Shown: in pieces, positions 8,523 to 17,555 of the stretch
Position numbering within the stretch: the stretch's first letter is position 1
How the letters are laid out: each line of letters opens with the position of its first letter
Notes under the pieces: generated by a model
The model's database searches: none
Told to the model about the DNA's origin: nothing
What the model saw: only the letters and a program-made list of their open reading frames with translations
Program-made: the position numbers and the translations under genes
Assembly (NCBI GenBank): GCA_964472785.1
Contig: CAYYMH010000010.1
Coordinates: 1-64,000, forward strand
Length of the DNA: 64,000 nucleotides
Direction of reading: 5' to 3'
DNA from: CAYYMH01 sp964472785
Lineage (GTDB): Bacteria; Zhuqueibacterota; Zhuqueibacteria; Thermofontimicrobiales; Thermofontimicrobiaceae

Positions 8523-8981
8523 TTAATTACTTTTGACCGCAATACAGGAAATTTCCACATTGACATATTTAGGAAGATTGGCGACTTCAACAGCAGCCCG
8601 TGCCGGTGGTTTTTCAGAAAAGTATTTCGCGTAAACACTGTTGATTTTTTTATAATTCTCAATGTCAGCCATATAAACTGTTGCCCTGACCACGTCCGAA
8701 TAATCCATCCCGGCTTCTTTTAAAACTTCGCCGAGATTTTTTAACACCTGCTCGGTTTCCGCTTCGATTGAAGAGTTCACCAACTGATTTGTCACCGGAT
8801 CGATAGCAATTTGTCCGGAACAATAAAGCGTATTTCCCACTTTCACTGCCTGACTGTAGGGTCCGATTGCTTTGGGCGCTGCCGGGCTGCTGATGATTTC
8901 CTTTTGAAATTGGTGTTCCTGATTAGATTGACATCCAAAAATTAAAAGAACACAGAGAATTATCATTGAATATTTGATCAT
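8523..8981 (-). CDS. RidA-family deaminase with a lipoprotein signal
   Basis: 152 residues, GGGAGG before the ATG. Residues 1-17 are a lipoprotein signal (MIIL CVLLIFGC, lipobox Cys ~17). From ~30 on it is a full RidA/YjgF domain: SSPAAPKAIGPYSQAVKVGNTLYCSGQI, EQVLKNLGEVLKEAGMDYSDVVRATVYM, and PARAAVEVANLP, which holds the conserved substrate-binding Arg. Cytosolic RidA hydrolyses reactive enamines/imines such as 2-aminoacrylate. Here the domain seems to be exported and membrane-anchored, which changes the likely substrate. It lies 82 bases upstream of pncB in the same direction and could share its transcript. Confidence 0.88.
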   Translation of the reverse strand: MIKYSMIILCVLLIFGCQSNQEHQFQKEIISSPAAPKAIGPYSQAVKVGNTLYCSGQIAIDPVTNQLVNSSIEAETEQVLKNLGEVLKEAGMDYSDVVRATVYMADIENYKKINSVYAKYFSEKPPARAAVEVANLPKYVNVEISCIAVKSN

Positions 8982-9023
8982 CTTTTACCTCCCTGAAATT
9001 TTGATTTATAAATAAAATTAAGA

Positions 9024-10430
9024 CTAATTATTATTCTTCAAAAAACGCTTCACCTGTTTTGCCAATTCCGAACCATCAAAAAAGTTGATCCCGTGATCTA
9101 TGCTGTAGTTCAAAACCTTCTCCAATTCCCGGAATCTTTGAAACATTTCAAAGGTGAAATCCGGTCGATTTAACGGGTAAATAGTATTGTTTGTCAGGAT
9201 TGGATCGATGTCTTCAGGCATGTTGAACAAATCAACGCACCGTTGCCAATCCAGTGTTCCGGGAATCGGTGAAAAGGACGTCAGCCTGACTTTGGTGCCG
9301 AGTTTTGCGACAAAAAGCATACTTTCCAGCACTTCCTGAAAAGTCTGATCCGGCAACCCCATGATGACGTAAACATCGATGTCCCTGGGTGAATAATCTG
9401 CTTTACACAAATAATTGACTGCGTTTCTCAAACTGTCATCCGAGACCTTCCCCCCCATTTCGTGTTGACGCTTTATATTGTGAGTTTCGTAACTTAAACG
9501 AATTGTTTTAAATCCCGATTGAAACATGAGTTCGGCTAATTTTTGATCGATTTGTTTGGGATGAATGCCATTGGGTGTGTGCAATGTCACCTGCAGTTTT
9601 TTAGCTAAAATGGATTGTAAAATCACTGAAATATGTCTGTCAGCATTGATCAGCAGCGCGTCATCGAAAAAGGCAAAATTTCGGACGTGCCGCGTGTGAT
9701 AATAATGATCTATTTCTTCAATCACGTCTTGTGGATTCCTTTGACGAAATTTCCCCGAAATCAGATGCGATGCGCAAAAAGAGCATTTATACGGACAACC
9801 AAAAGATGTGAAAAGCGGCAGCGAGGCTAATTTTTTGTAATAATGATACGTCGGCTCAGGGAAATCCGAATCAGCGATTTCGCTATGCTGATTTCCAGTC
9901 AATGAATCGACCAACTCCAGAGCTTGTTTTTCGCCGGATCCTTTAATCACATAATCTGCCCCGGAATGGTTTTTCGAATGTTCATAAAAAAGTGTGGCGT
10001 AAATTCCCCCCAAAATTACGGGCACAGTTGGATATTTTTCTTTCACCAACTGGATCGCTAATTGCACTCCCGGATACCAGTACGTCATTCCCGAAGTAAC
10101 CAAAATCGCATCGGGTTTTGGGAGATCATTCAACTCGGCTGTAACAGAGTCAACCGGCAAGCCATAGCGGCAGTATTTACGCGGGACATGTTTTAGTCCA
10201 GCCGGTTTTTCAACTTCGGTACGGATAAACTTACCGATGCCAAATTTGCGGTTTTTCTGGTTTTTAATTCGGGGATGAAATCTGTCCAGGCAATCAATCA
10301 GGTGCGTTTGATAGCCATGCTGCTCCAGGAAGTTGCCAATCGAAAGAAGTCCAACCGGCTTGATCCAAAAATCATACGCCGCAAAATCATAAATCCATGG
10401 ATTAATGAGTAAAATAGTGTTCGATTGCAT
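9024..10430 (-). CDS. B12-binding radical SAM protein
   Basis: 468 residues. Residues 1-~180 are a cobalamin-binding Rossmann-like domain (ILLINPW, VGLLSIGNFLEQHGYQTHLIDCLDR, PVILGGIYATL). The radical SAM core starts at ~205 with the cluster motif SFGCPYKCSFC (Cys-x3-Cys-x2-Cys), then FAFFDDALLINADRHI, GFKTIRLSYET and VYVIMGLPDQTFQEVLESM. Such enzymes catalyse methylations or ring rearrangements; the substrate cannot be deduced. It lies between ridA-like and tRNA-Pro on the minus strand with no obvious pathway partner. Confidence 0.88.
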   Translation of the reverse strand: MQSNTILLINPWIYDFAAYDFWIKPVGLLSIGNFLEQHGYQTHLIDCLDRFHPRIKNQKNRKFGIGKFIRTEVEKPAGLKHVPRKYCRYGLPVDSVTAELNDLPKPDAILVTSGMTYWYPGVQLAIQLVKEKYPTVPVILGGIYATLFYEHSKNHSGADYVIKGSGEKQALELVDSLTGNQHSEIADSDFPEPTYHYYKKLASLPLFTSFGCPYKCSFCASHLISGKFRQRNPQDVIEEIDHYYHTRHVRNFAFFDDALLINADRHISVILQSILAKKLQVTLHTPNGIHPKQIDQKLAELMFQSGFKTIRLSYETHNIKRQHEMGGKVSDDSLRNAVNYLCKADYSPRDIDVYVIMGLPDQTFQEVLESMLFVAKLGTKVRLTSFSPIPGTLDWQRCVDLFNMPEDIDPILTNNTIYPLNRPDFTFEMFQRFRELEKVLNYSIDHGINFFDGSELAKQVKRFLKNNN

Positions 10431-10546
10431 ATTTTAAAATACTGAAAACAAAAGAATAAATCAAGGATATTTTTTGATCAGTGTCGGTCACTCTTATTTT
10501 ATTAACGAAGTTGAGGAAGGGAAAACAGAGGCATCCCACGGTTATT

Positions 10547-10649
<103 letters not shown>

Positions 10650-10683
10650 ATTTTTTAATAACTTTTAAACAAAATAAATTAAA

Positions 10684-11526
10684 TTAAGTTTCAGATTTTC
10701 CGATAAAAAATGAAATTAAGAAACAAATAGCTGTAATTCCGATGGCAATCAATATTTGAACTGTTTGCTTGGGAAATCCCGGATAAATAGTGTACAGCGA
10801 CGCGATCACCAATCCTAAAATAAAATAGAATGTTTCCTTGCGATGTTTTTTAAACAACAGATTAATGATCTTTGCAAAAACGATAATCCCGAGGATAATT
10901 CCCACACCAACAACCAGTAACGGAACCACTTCCCTGTCTGCCACACAACTGGTGACGATATAATATTGCCCCATCAGCAGCATAATAAAGGAGCCGCTGA
11001 TACCGGGAACGATCATCGACCCGCCGGCGAAAAAACCTGAAATCAGCAGCATGATACCGGCGCCGGTTGTCATTTGAAAAGCAACGGTAACACCCTCTTT
11101 TTTCTCAACCTGCGGAAAGGCAATCTCAAAAGTCAGAATGACCGCCACGCCTAACAGAAACGTCAGCGCGGTTTTATAATTGAATTTCATTTCATCGTGG
11201 GATTTGTAAATCGACGGAATGGAGCCCGCGATCAATCCCACAAATGCCAAATTGGTGAAAATATAATAATTTTCCAACAGGAACTTCATCAGCTTTGCAG
11301 ACATAAAAACAACAATCAGCGCGCCCAGCGCGACCTTAATCAGGAACCTGGCATATTCTGATCGCCTTTCTTTGTTGGAAAATACATTACTGATCGCTTC
11401 GATCAAATATTCATAAATGCCCAGCACCACTGCAATTGTACCGCCGGAAACACCAGGAATAATATTCGCAACACCAATCGCACCGCCTTTCAGCATCAGT
11501 AGTAGGTCTTGTTTCAGGTTTTTCAT
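10684..11526 (-). CDS. DUF368 polyprenyl-phosphate translocase (PopT-like)
   Basis: 280 residues, almost entirely hydrophobic with about eight membrane segments. The two family signatures GVANIIPGVSGGTIAVVLGIYE (~17-38) and SMIVPGISGSFIMLLMGQYY (~170-190) are inverted-repeat halves of the transporter. GAGG lies before the ATG. Members of this DUF368 family recycle undecaprenyl phosphate across the inner membrane for cell-wall and O-antigen synthesis (established for the family). It starts 40 bases after pcm in the same direction and probably shares its mRNA. Confidence 0.88.
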   Translation of the reverse strand: MKNLKQDLLLMLKGGAIGVANIIPGVSGGTIAVVLGIYEYLIEAISNVFSNKERRSEYARFLIKVALGALIVVFMSAKLMKFLLENYYIFTNLAFVGLIAGSIPSIYKSHDEMKFNYKTALTFLLGVAVILTFEIAFPQVEKKEGVTVAFQMTTGAGIMLLISGFFAGGSMIVPGISGSFIMLLMGQYYIVTSCVADREVVPLLVVGVGIILGIIVFAKIINLLFKKHRKETFYFILGLVIASLYTIYPGFPKQTVQILIAIGITAICFLISFFIGKSET

Positions 11527-11566
11527 TTTTCTTTTCTCCTCAAGCTGTCATTTCCAGGTTGCAATA

Positions 11567-12214
11567 TTAGCTGTCTTTCCACCCTGCTTTTCCGATTAAC
11601 GGCACAAAAACACACCCGCAAATACTCTTGCTAATATAGGAATCCCCTCGTTTTTTTATTAACTGTAAACTTTGCTGAAAATTGGGTCCGATCGGGATCA
11701 CCATTCTGCCATAGTCTTTAAGCTGCGCTACCAGTGTTTCCGGAACCTTCGGAGCTGCAGCGGTAACAATAACGGCATCGAACGGCGCATTTTCTTCCCA
11801 TCCGACCGTTCCATCGTCTGCCTTGATTTCGATATTTTTATAGCCTAAGTTTTTCAGCGTTTTCTTCGCCTTTTGAGCCAAATCCTCATAGCGTTCAATT
11901 GAATAGACTTTTTGGCATAACTCAGCCAAAATAGCTGTCTGGTAGCCAGAACCGGTTCCAACCTCCAGCACAACTTTGCTATTTTTGGGCTCGATCAGCT
12001 CGGTCATCAAGGCAACAATATAAGGCTGTGATATGGTTTGAGAACAATTTATTTGCAAAGGAGAATCATTGTATGCTTTGTCCGCATGATCGTCCAATAC
12101 AAAACGATGCCTTGGCACTTTTAACATCGCATCCAGCACGCGCTGATTTTTAATCCCCCGCTTAATCAACTGATCCTGGATCATTTTTTTTCTGGCATCT
12201 GAATATTTATCCAT
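11567..12214 (-). CDS. pcm: Protein-L-isoaspartate O-methyltransferase
   Basis: 215 residues, the usual length for PCMT. Diagnostic segments are the substrate-binding NCSQTISQPYIVALMTELI, SAM motif I VLEVGTGSGYQTAILAEL, motif II APFDAVIVTAAAP, and LKDYGRMVIPIGPNFQQSL. It methylates isoaspartyl residues in aged proteins so that they revert to aspartate. It starts at ATG 12214 (MDKYSDARKKMI) and runs directly into the DUF368 gene. Confidence 0.95.
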   Translation of the reverse strand: MDKYSDARKKMIQDQLIKRGIKNQRVLDAMLKVPRHRFVLDDHADKAYNDSPLQINCSQTISQPYIVALMTELIEPKNSKVVLEVGTGSGYQTAILAELCQKVYSIERYEDLAQKAKKTLKNLGYKNIEIKADDGTVGWEENAPFDAVIVTAAAPKVPETLVAQLKDYGRMVIPIGPNFQQSLQLIKKRGDSYISKSICGCVFVPLIGKAGWKDS

Positions 12215-12252
12215 TTTACTGTGTGGAATTTAATTTCAAAATAACAGGCCTT

Positions 12253-12342
12253 CCGCCAGTTGGCGGACTTCAAGACGCGAAGAAATAATATTTTATTAAT
12301 TTTAATGAATCTAATCAAATTCCTTGAGCCTTCGTGTCTTCA
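12253..12342. repeat. Dispersed intergenic element with imperfect inverted repeats
   Basis: A tight hairpin CCGCCA-GT-TGGCGG (12253-12266) is followed by TCAAGACGCGAAG (12270-12282). That segment pairs 11/13 with CTTCGTGTCTTCA (12330-12342). The same kind of words (cttcgtg..ctt, caaagacac) recurs at 42769-42917, suggesting a small dispersed non-coding repeat family. The rest of the 356-base gap 12215-12570 holds the hairpin and promoter listed next. Confidence 0.6.
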
Positions 12343-12435
12343 CGGCACATAAATTTATCAGGTTAAAAGAACGATCATTACGTCCTCAATATGAACCGAA
12401 TGTAAAAAAAAAAGAAATATGATGCAAGGATTTTT

Positions 12436-12468
12436 TTATCACATAAAGAAACCTGGTTTATGTGATAA
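12436..12468. repeat. Perfect 12-bp inverted repeat upstream of the unknown gene
   Basis: TTATCACATAAA (12436-12447) and TTTATGTGATAA (12457-12468) are perfect inverted arms around a 9-base loop. There is no T-run after it in either direction (the run of T is on the wrong side), so it is not a terminator. It ends 18 bases before the -35 of the promoter at 12486 and may be an operator. Confidence 0.75.
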
Positions 12469-12485
12469 GATTTTGGAATTTACTA

Positions 12486-12514
12486 TTGCATTTTAGACTA
12501 CTTTTTCATATTAT
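12486..12514 (+). promoter_or_regulatory. Sigma-70 promoter for the unknown gene at 12571
   Basis: TTGCAT (12486-12491), exactly 17 bases, then TATTAT (12509-12514). It is placed 57 bases before the start codon, in the correct direction. Confidence 0.6.
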
Positions 12515-12570
12515 GTACAAACAACGGATTTTGAGTAATTTTATGAACATTTTTTTAAAAAGGATAAACC

Positions 12571-12984
12571 ATGAGCACAACGTTCGACGATTGTACGATC
12601 ACTTCGTTTCAGCCGAAAGCTGAAAAAGATGCGGACACAAAAGAGCAATTTATCAAAATGGTATTCAAAGGACAGGCGAAACTGAATAACACCATGCAGA
12701 TTTCCGAACTGTACACTGGATTTCGCAAGCAGTTGGTCAATATTAAATTCACCACTTATGATAATTATGAAGGCGATTTGACATTCAGCAGCGTAGGCAT
12801 CGATGATTTTACGGTGAAAAACAAAATGGAACGCGTCGGCGAAGGCAAAGACGCGGAACGCATTCCGGTGGAATATGTCTTTTTTACCATGTCTGTGAAA
12901 ATGGACGTGGAAGGGAATTTTTTAAAAGACATGTATTCGATTTTTCACCGGACAGTGCGGATGGATATTGATTTTGTGGAGTGA
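12571..12984 (+). CDS. Conserved-looking small protein of unknown function
   Basis: 137 residues with AAAGGA before the ATG, no signal peptide and no membrane segment. The sequence is beta-rich and charged (FDDCTITSFQPKAE, QISELYTGFRKQLVNIKFTTYDNYEGDLTFSSVGIDDF, VEYVFFTMSVKMDVEGNFLKDMYSIFHRTVRMDIDF). I do not recognise a family. It has its own promoter and a strong terminator, so it is a free-standing gene. Its base composition is more balanced than the flanking intergenic DNA, as expected for a real gene. Both flanks carry TTATCACA/TGTGATAA hairpins. It sits next to the hsd restriction locus, but nothing in the sequence ties it to defence. Confidence 0.7.
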   Translation: MSTTFDDCTITSFQPKAEKDADTKEQFIKMVFKGQAKLNNTMQISELYTGFRKQLVNIKFTTYDNYEGDLTFSSVGIDDFTVKNKMERVGEGKDAERIPVEYVFFTMSVKMDVEGNFLKDMYSIFHRTVRMDIDFVE

Positions 12985-13054
12985 TTGAGAACAGACAACT
13001 TGGCTACTTCAGACAATCTTTCGATAAATCAATGTAAACGAGATAGGCTAAAGG

Positions 13055-13104
13055 CTGTGATAATTAATTTTAAATGAAAATCGGGGTTGATTATCACAGT
13101 TTTT
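13055..13104 (+). terminator. Rho-independent terminator
   Basis: CTGTGATAATTAA (13055-13067) pairs 12/13 with TTGATTATCACAG (13087-13099), followed by TTTTT. It ends the gene at 12571 and lies 10 bases from the convergent hsdR stop codon. Confidence 0.85.
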
Positions 13105-13114
13105 CTAAAAATCA

Positions 13115-16100
13115 TCAGTAATTTTCTTTCACCCACTCATCCGTATACATCTCCGCCTGCTGCAAAACTGTTTCCGTTGCAATAGCAGCCTTATCCGGCG
13201 GATAGCCATATTTCCGCAACAACCGTTTAACCAATACCCGCATCCGGGCTCGCACACTCTCTTTGATGTTCCAATCAATCGAGGCATTGTTTTTCACCCG
13301 GTCAACCAGCACAATGGCCAACTCCTTCAATTTTTCATCCCCCAACACTTCTCTGGCACTCTCATTTTCAGCCAACGCGTCATAGAATGCCAACTCTTCG
13401 TCCGAAAGCCCGGTATCTTCACCCCGTTTGTCAGCATCCCGCATCTCTTTGGCAACTTTAATCAGCCATTCGATCACTTCAGCAGCAGTCAATAAATTAT
13501 TTTGATACCGCCGAATCGCGTTCTCCAGCATCTCCATCAGTTTTTTGCTCTGCACCATGTTCTTCCGAACACGGCAGCGAATCTCATCATTCAACAACTT
13601 CTTGAGCAGCTCAAACGCCAGATTCTTCCGTTTCATGCCTTTAATCTCTTCCAGAAACTCATCGGACAGAATGGAAATATCCGGCTTCTTGATACCTGCC
13701 GCGTCAAATATGTCAATAATCTTATCCGAACTAATCGCTTGGTCAACCACCTGCCGGATAGCAGTCTCAATCTCCCCGCTGGTTCTGCCATTTCCGCCAC
13801 CTTCAAACTTCACCAGCCGCGCTTTAACTGCCTGAAAAAATGCCACCTTTTCTTTCACACCAATCGCTGTCGGATGCGGTATCGAAATCGCAAACGCTTT
13901 AGATAGTACATTCACTTCGTTAATGTACCGCCGTTTACCATCGTCCTGGCTCAAAATATGCTCCTCTGCCTGCAAAATAATGGACAGCTTTTCCGACGTA
14001 TCCGCACTAAAATAGCGCCGATAATCAAAACTATGAAAAAACTGCTCCACAACTTCCATCTTCTCCAGCATCAATTCCACAGCCTGTTCCTGCATATTTG
14101 CCGGATCGCCTCTGCCGCCGCTGCTGGCGTAAATTGCCATTGCCTTTTTAAGATCACTGGCAATTCCGATATAATCCACGATCAGTCCGCCCGGCTTATC
14201 CAGATAAACCCTGTTCACCCGCGCAATCGCCTGCATCAGCGAATGCCCCTTCATTGGTTTATCAAAATACATAGTATGTAAACAAGGAACATCAAATCCG
14301 GTTAACCACATATCGCACACAATGACAAACTTTAGCGGATCGTGCGGGTCTTTAAACCGGCTTGCAATCATTCGCCGCTGGTCTTTTGTTATATGATGCC
14401 GTGCTAATTCAGGTCCCTCCGAAGATGACGCCGTAATCACGACTTTAATCGCGCCCTTTTTCAAATCGTCATCGTGCCACTGGGGACGAAACCTGACCAG
14501 CTCACGGTACATGGTAACCGCAATCCTTCGGCTCATGGTAACAAACATCCCTTTACCAAAAAACACTTCCTGACGCTGCTCGAAATGGGCGATGGCATCG
14601 TGGGCAACATTCTTCAGCCGTGATTCTGTGCCCACAATCGCTTCCAGTTTTGTCCATTTCGCTTTTGCCTGCTGCGTCAGGGTCAGGTCTTCCTTTTCCA
14701 GTTCTTCGTCCAATTCCTTGATTAGTTTCTTGCCCTCTTCGTCCAGTTCGATTTTCGCCAACCGGCTCTCGTAATAGATTTTCACTGTGGCATTGTCTTC
14801 CACCGCCTGAGCCACATCGTAAATATCAATGTAATTCCCAAACACCGCCGGTGTATTCCGGTCAGTCAGCTCAATTGGCGTACCGGAAAATCCGATAAAA
14901 GTGGCATTGGGTAGCGCATCCCGGACATACTTGGCAAATCCGTACACCGTCTGTTTTCCAACGACATTGCCATTTTCATCTTTCACATCAATTTCTCTGG
15001 CTTTGAAGCCGTACTGGCTGCGATGGGCTTCATCTGCGATTACGACGATATTTTTCCGGTCTGACAGCAACGGATAAATAGTTTCCCCATCATCTGGTGA
15101 AAATTTCTGAATCGTGGTAAATACAATCCCGCCGGACGCGACTTTGAGTTTTTCTCTCAAGTCCTCCCGGTTTTCCGCCTGTACCGGTTCCTGCCGGAGC
15201 AGTTGACGGCAATTGGCAAAAGTCTCAAAAAGCTGATCATCCAGATCGTTCCGGTCAGTGATCACCACAATTGTTGGATTATCCAGCGACAGCACCAGTT
15301 TCCCGGCATAGAATACCATAGACAGAGATTTCCCGCTGCCCTGGGTATGCCAGATAACACCGCCCTTGCGGTGCCCCTCCGTGAGTGCGGCTTTTTGTGT
15401 GGACACCACGGCTTTGTTGACCGCATGGTACTGATGATAAGCCGCGATCTTTTTCACCGTCTCGACAACGGTTTGTCCGGTTTTGGGATCTGCTTTTTTA
15501 GATTTTTCAAATACCATAAAATGACGAATCAAATCCAGCAGCACGTGTTTATTCAGCAGCCCCTCGATCAGAACTTCTAACTGGCTGACCAGCGGTGATG
15601 ATTCCAGTTGCCCGTCCACTGTTTTCCAGGCACTGAACCGTGAATATCCGGCGGAAAGCGAACCGGCTCTGGCTTCCAGCCCGTCCGAAATGACCAGTAA
15701 CGCGTTGTAGGTAAACAAAGCGGGAATCATCTCTTTGTAGGTTTCCAGTTGCTTGAACGCGCTGAAAATGGTGGCGTTTTCATCGGCAGGATTTTTCAGT
15801 TCAATCACCACCAGGGGCAGACCATTGACAAAAATAATCACGTCTGGTCGTTTGTTCACATTCTCCTCGATGACGGTGAACTGATTGACGATCAAAAACT
15901 CATTGTTTTCCGGTTCCTCAAAATCAATCAGCCAGACGGTATCGCCCCGGGTAATTCCACCTGACTGAAACTCAACCTCGACCCCATTCGTCAAATAGCG
16001 GTGAAATTTTTCATTATTGGTAATCAGATCAGGGGAAGCGATATGCAGTACTTCGCGGATCGCCTGTTCCCGGGCGCCAGACGGTAGTCTGGAATTCAAC

Positions 16101-16261
16101 GAATGGATCGCCTGTTTGAACCGTTCAACCAGCACCACATCATTCCAGCTTGATCGTTCCGGGCTGTTACCATCCGGGGCAATGGTTGGTCCAAAAATAT
16201 AATCGTAATCATAGGCTTTAAGTTTGTCAATTGCCAGTTCTTCTATTTCGGATTCGTACAT
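13115..16261 (-). CDS. hsdR: Type I restriction enzyme, R (endonuclease/translocase) subunit
   Basis: 1048 residues. The N-terminal PD-(D/E)xK nuclease has Asp140 (KRPDVIIFVNG) and Glu154-x-Lys156 (VVIELKN). The SF2 translocase follows: Walker A HTQGSGKS near Lys311, the DEAH-type box VVIADEAHRSQYGF near 406, FIGFSGTPIELTD, and motif VI QAIARVNRVY. The C-terminal ~300 residues are the HsdR helical domain that docks on HsdM/S. It cleaves unmodified DNA after ATP-driven translocation. It is the last gene of the locus and its own start has only a weak ribosome site. Its first ~11 codons are duplicated upstream of fic (17754-17810). Confidence 0.95.
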   Translation of the reverse strand: MYESEIEELAIDKLKAYDYDYIFGPTIAPDGNSPERSSWNDVVLVERFKQAIHSLNSRLPSGAREQAIREVLHIASPDLITNNEKFHRYLTNGVEVEFQSGGITRGDTVWLIDFEEPENNEFLIVNQFTVIEENVNKRPDVIIFVNGLPLVVIELKNPADENATIFSAFKQLETYKEMIPALFTYNALLVISDGLEARAGSLSAGYSRFSAWKTVDGQLESSPLVSQLEVLIEGLLNKHVLLDLIRHFMVFEKSKKADPKTGQTVVETVKKIAAYHQYHAVNKAVVSTQKAALTEGHRKGGVIWHTQGSGKSLSMVFYAGKLVLSLDNPTIVVITDRNDLDDQLFETFANCRQLLRQEPVQAENREDLREKLKVASGGIVFTTIQKFSPDDGETIYPLLSDRKNIVVIADEAHRSQYGFKAREIDVKDENGNVVGKQTVYGFAKYVRDALPNATFIGFSGTPIELTDRNTPAVFGNYIDIYDVAQAVEDNATVKIYYESRLAKIELDEEGKKLIKELDEELEKEDLTLTQQAKAKWTKLEAIVGTESRLKNVAHDAIAHFEQRQEVFFGKGMFVTMSRRIAVTMYRELVRFRPQWHDDDLKKGAIKVVITASSSEGPELARHHITKDQRRMIASRFKDPHDPLKFVIVCDMWLTGFDVPCLHTMYFDKPMKGHSLMQAIARVNRVYLDKPGGLIVDYIGIASDLKKAMAIYASSGGRGDPANMQEQAVELMLEKMEVVEQFFHSFDYRRYFSADTSEKLSIILQAEEHILSQDDGKRRYINEVNVLSKAFAISIPHPTAIGVKEKVAFFQAVKARLVKFEGGGNGRTSGEIETAIRQVVDQAISSDKIIDIFDAAGIKKPDISILSDEFLEEIKGMKRKNLAFELLKKLLNDEIRCRVRKNMVQSKKLMEMLENAIRRYQNNLLTAAEVIEWLIKVAKEMRDADKRGEDTGLSDEELAFYDALAENESAREVLGDEKLKELAIVLVDRVKNNASIDWNIKESVRARMRVLVKRLLRKYGYPPDKAAIATETVLQQAEMYTDEWVKENY

Positions 16262-16283
16262 TTTTTAATTTCCATTTTGAAAT
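16229..16283. repeat. Direct repeat, copy 1 (hsdR 5' end)
   Basis: The first ~11 codons of hsdR and ~22 bases upstream (16229-16283) recur, diverged, at 17754-17810, at an offset of ~1525 bases on the other side of fic. Both contain the shared core TTTCGGATTCGTA and a following T/A-rich stretch, differing by point changes and a small insertion. Confidence 0.8.
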
Positions 16284-16291
16284 ATATATAG

Positions 16292-16311
16292 CAATGCAAA
16301 AGTGTTTTTAG
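16292..16311. repeat. Imperfect inverted repeat, left end of the fic cassette
   Basis: CAATGC-N7/8-TTTTAG at 16292-16311 has an inverted partner at 17732-17750 (CTAAAA-N7-GCATTG). Each lies just inside one copy of the hsdR-5' direct repeat. Only 12 positions match, so it could be chance, but the symmetric placement around fic is notable. Confidence 0.4.
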
Positions 16312-16373
16312 AATCCACTTTCAAGTCCTATCTTTTTAAGAGAGGATTTAGGGGAGTTCCAAAAAATATGCTG

Positions 16374-16461
16374 TTTTCCGAACTTTCCGAACTATCTTAT
16401 TTTATTATCTATCATAATTACAATAAATTAGAAAATCGAACTTATTGTGGGGTTCGGAAAA
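16374..16461. promoter_or_regulatory. TTCCGAAC repeat cluster downstream of fic / upstream of hsdR
   Basis: Two abutting copies of TTTCCGAAC (16375-16383 and 16384-16392) face an inverted copy, GTTCGGAAAA (16452-16461). A similar set lies upstream of fic (17556-17671). They look like binding sites for one regulator, perhaps the HTH of Fic itself. Lying 113-200 bases upstream of hsdR, they could control it. Confidence 0.5.
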
Positions 16462-16522
16462 TCCAAGTCTTCAAATTATAAAAAAGCTTAACAAAAATAA
16501 TAGATATTAATTTCATCCGGGA

Positions 16523-17545
16523 TTATCTCTTTTTGGCTATTTTTTCCTGATATTTTTCAATATCCCGAATTCGAACATACCAGAGTTTTCCTGACCGCTG
16601 GGCTGGTAAATTACCCTTATTAATCAGATTTCTCAAATAATCCTGGGAGTAATGATAGTATTTCGCCACATCTCTCAGGGGTAACACTGCATCCTGATCG
16701 TACTTTAATACATCTTTGCTCTTTAAACGGTCAAGCGCATCCTGCAACCGTTCTTCAACAATTTTGTGGATTGAAAAAATATTGCTCTTTTCAAGATACC
16801 GATCCATATCTTTGCTGCTGACTTTTCTCCCATTTTCAATGGCTCGCAGCAGCAGCTCACACTGATCATCGGCGGTCTCCAATGCATCATAGTATTTGTT
16901 CCGGTGTTGTTTATTTGTTCCTTTGATGGCGATGTTCACATAACCGCAGCCAATCAGCATAAATGAAAGCAAAATTCTACCCACTCTGCCATTTCCATCG
17001 CGGAACGGATGAATCGTTTCAAACAGCACATGACTCACTGTGGCGAGTTTTATTTTATCATAAGCAGCGTCATCAAGTTTTTCATTGATCCATTTGACAA
17101 ATAATTTCATAACCTGATTTAAAAAGGGGGCTTTGACAGGAGTAAAGCGGGATTCTGTAACTTCAACATCACCCTTCCGGAAATCGCCTGACGTGCCCTG
17201 GAAAGTGCCGATCTGTTTTTCATAGCGCATCAGGAGAGAATGAATTTGTCTGATGTCCGCCAACCGCAGTTTGAATTCATTGGCTTTGAAAAGATTGTTC
17301 GCGTATTCATAAACCGAACTTGCAGATTCAAAATATCCTAATATCGCTGCTGTCTTCTGATTATCGGTCCGTTTGTTGTGTTCCAGCACATCCAGCAAAT
17401 CGTTGCGGCTGGCAAAAATGCCTTCGATGGCAATGGAGTTCCTGATTTCATCTTTAAACAGGGAGTACCATTCGTTGTTGGAGACAGTGATAAACGGGAT
17501 GTTTTCTTTTCTCAACCGGTCAAATTCTGCTTTCAGCTTGTGCAT
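16523..17545 (-). CDS. Class II Fic protein (AMP/UMP transferase) with C-terminal DNA-binding domain
   Basis: 340 residues from the ATG at 17545, chosen because AAAGGA lies 7 bases upstream; a TTG 12 codons earlier would run through the operator-like repeats. The N-terminal inhibitory helix reads NSIAIEG (Ser-x3-Glu-Gly), which marks a self-inhibited class II Fic. The full catalytic motif HPFRDGNGRVGR is intact around residue ~184, so it should transfer AMP (or another nucleotide) to a hydroxyl side chain of a target protein. The last ~55 residues (LPLRDVAKYYHYSQDYLRNLINKG ... RSGKLWYVRIRDIEKY) look like an excisionase/MerR-type helix-turn-helix. It is placed between the RloC-like gene and hsdR, with its own upstream region. 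The target is unknown. Confidence 0.9.
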   Translation of the reverse strand: MHKLKAEFDRLRKENIPFITVSNNEWYSLFKDEIRNSIAIEGIFASRNDLLDVLEHNKRTDNQKTAAILGYFESASSVYEYANNLFKANEFKLRLADIRQIHSLLMRYEKQIGTFQGTSGDFRKGDVEVTESRFTPVKAPFLNQVMKLFVKWINEKLDDAAYDKIKLATVSHVLFETIHPFRDGNGRVGRILLSFMLIGCGYVNIAIKGTNKQHRNKYYDALETADDQCELLLRAIENGRKVSSKDMDRYLEKSNIFSIHKIVEERLQDALDRLKSKDVLKYDQDAVLPLRDVAKYYHYSQDYLRNLINKGNLPAQRSGKLWYVRIRDIEKYQEKIAKKR

Positions 17546-17555
17546 GGTTTGATCC

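Noticed and set aside
12436..12468. Inverted repeat as terminator or CRP site
   Set aside because: The T-run is on the wrong side for termination in either direction, and TCACA..TGTGA is the reverse order of a CRP site with too long a centre.
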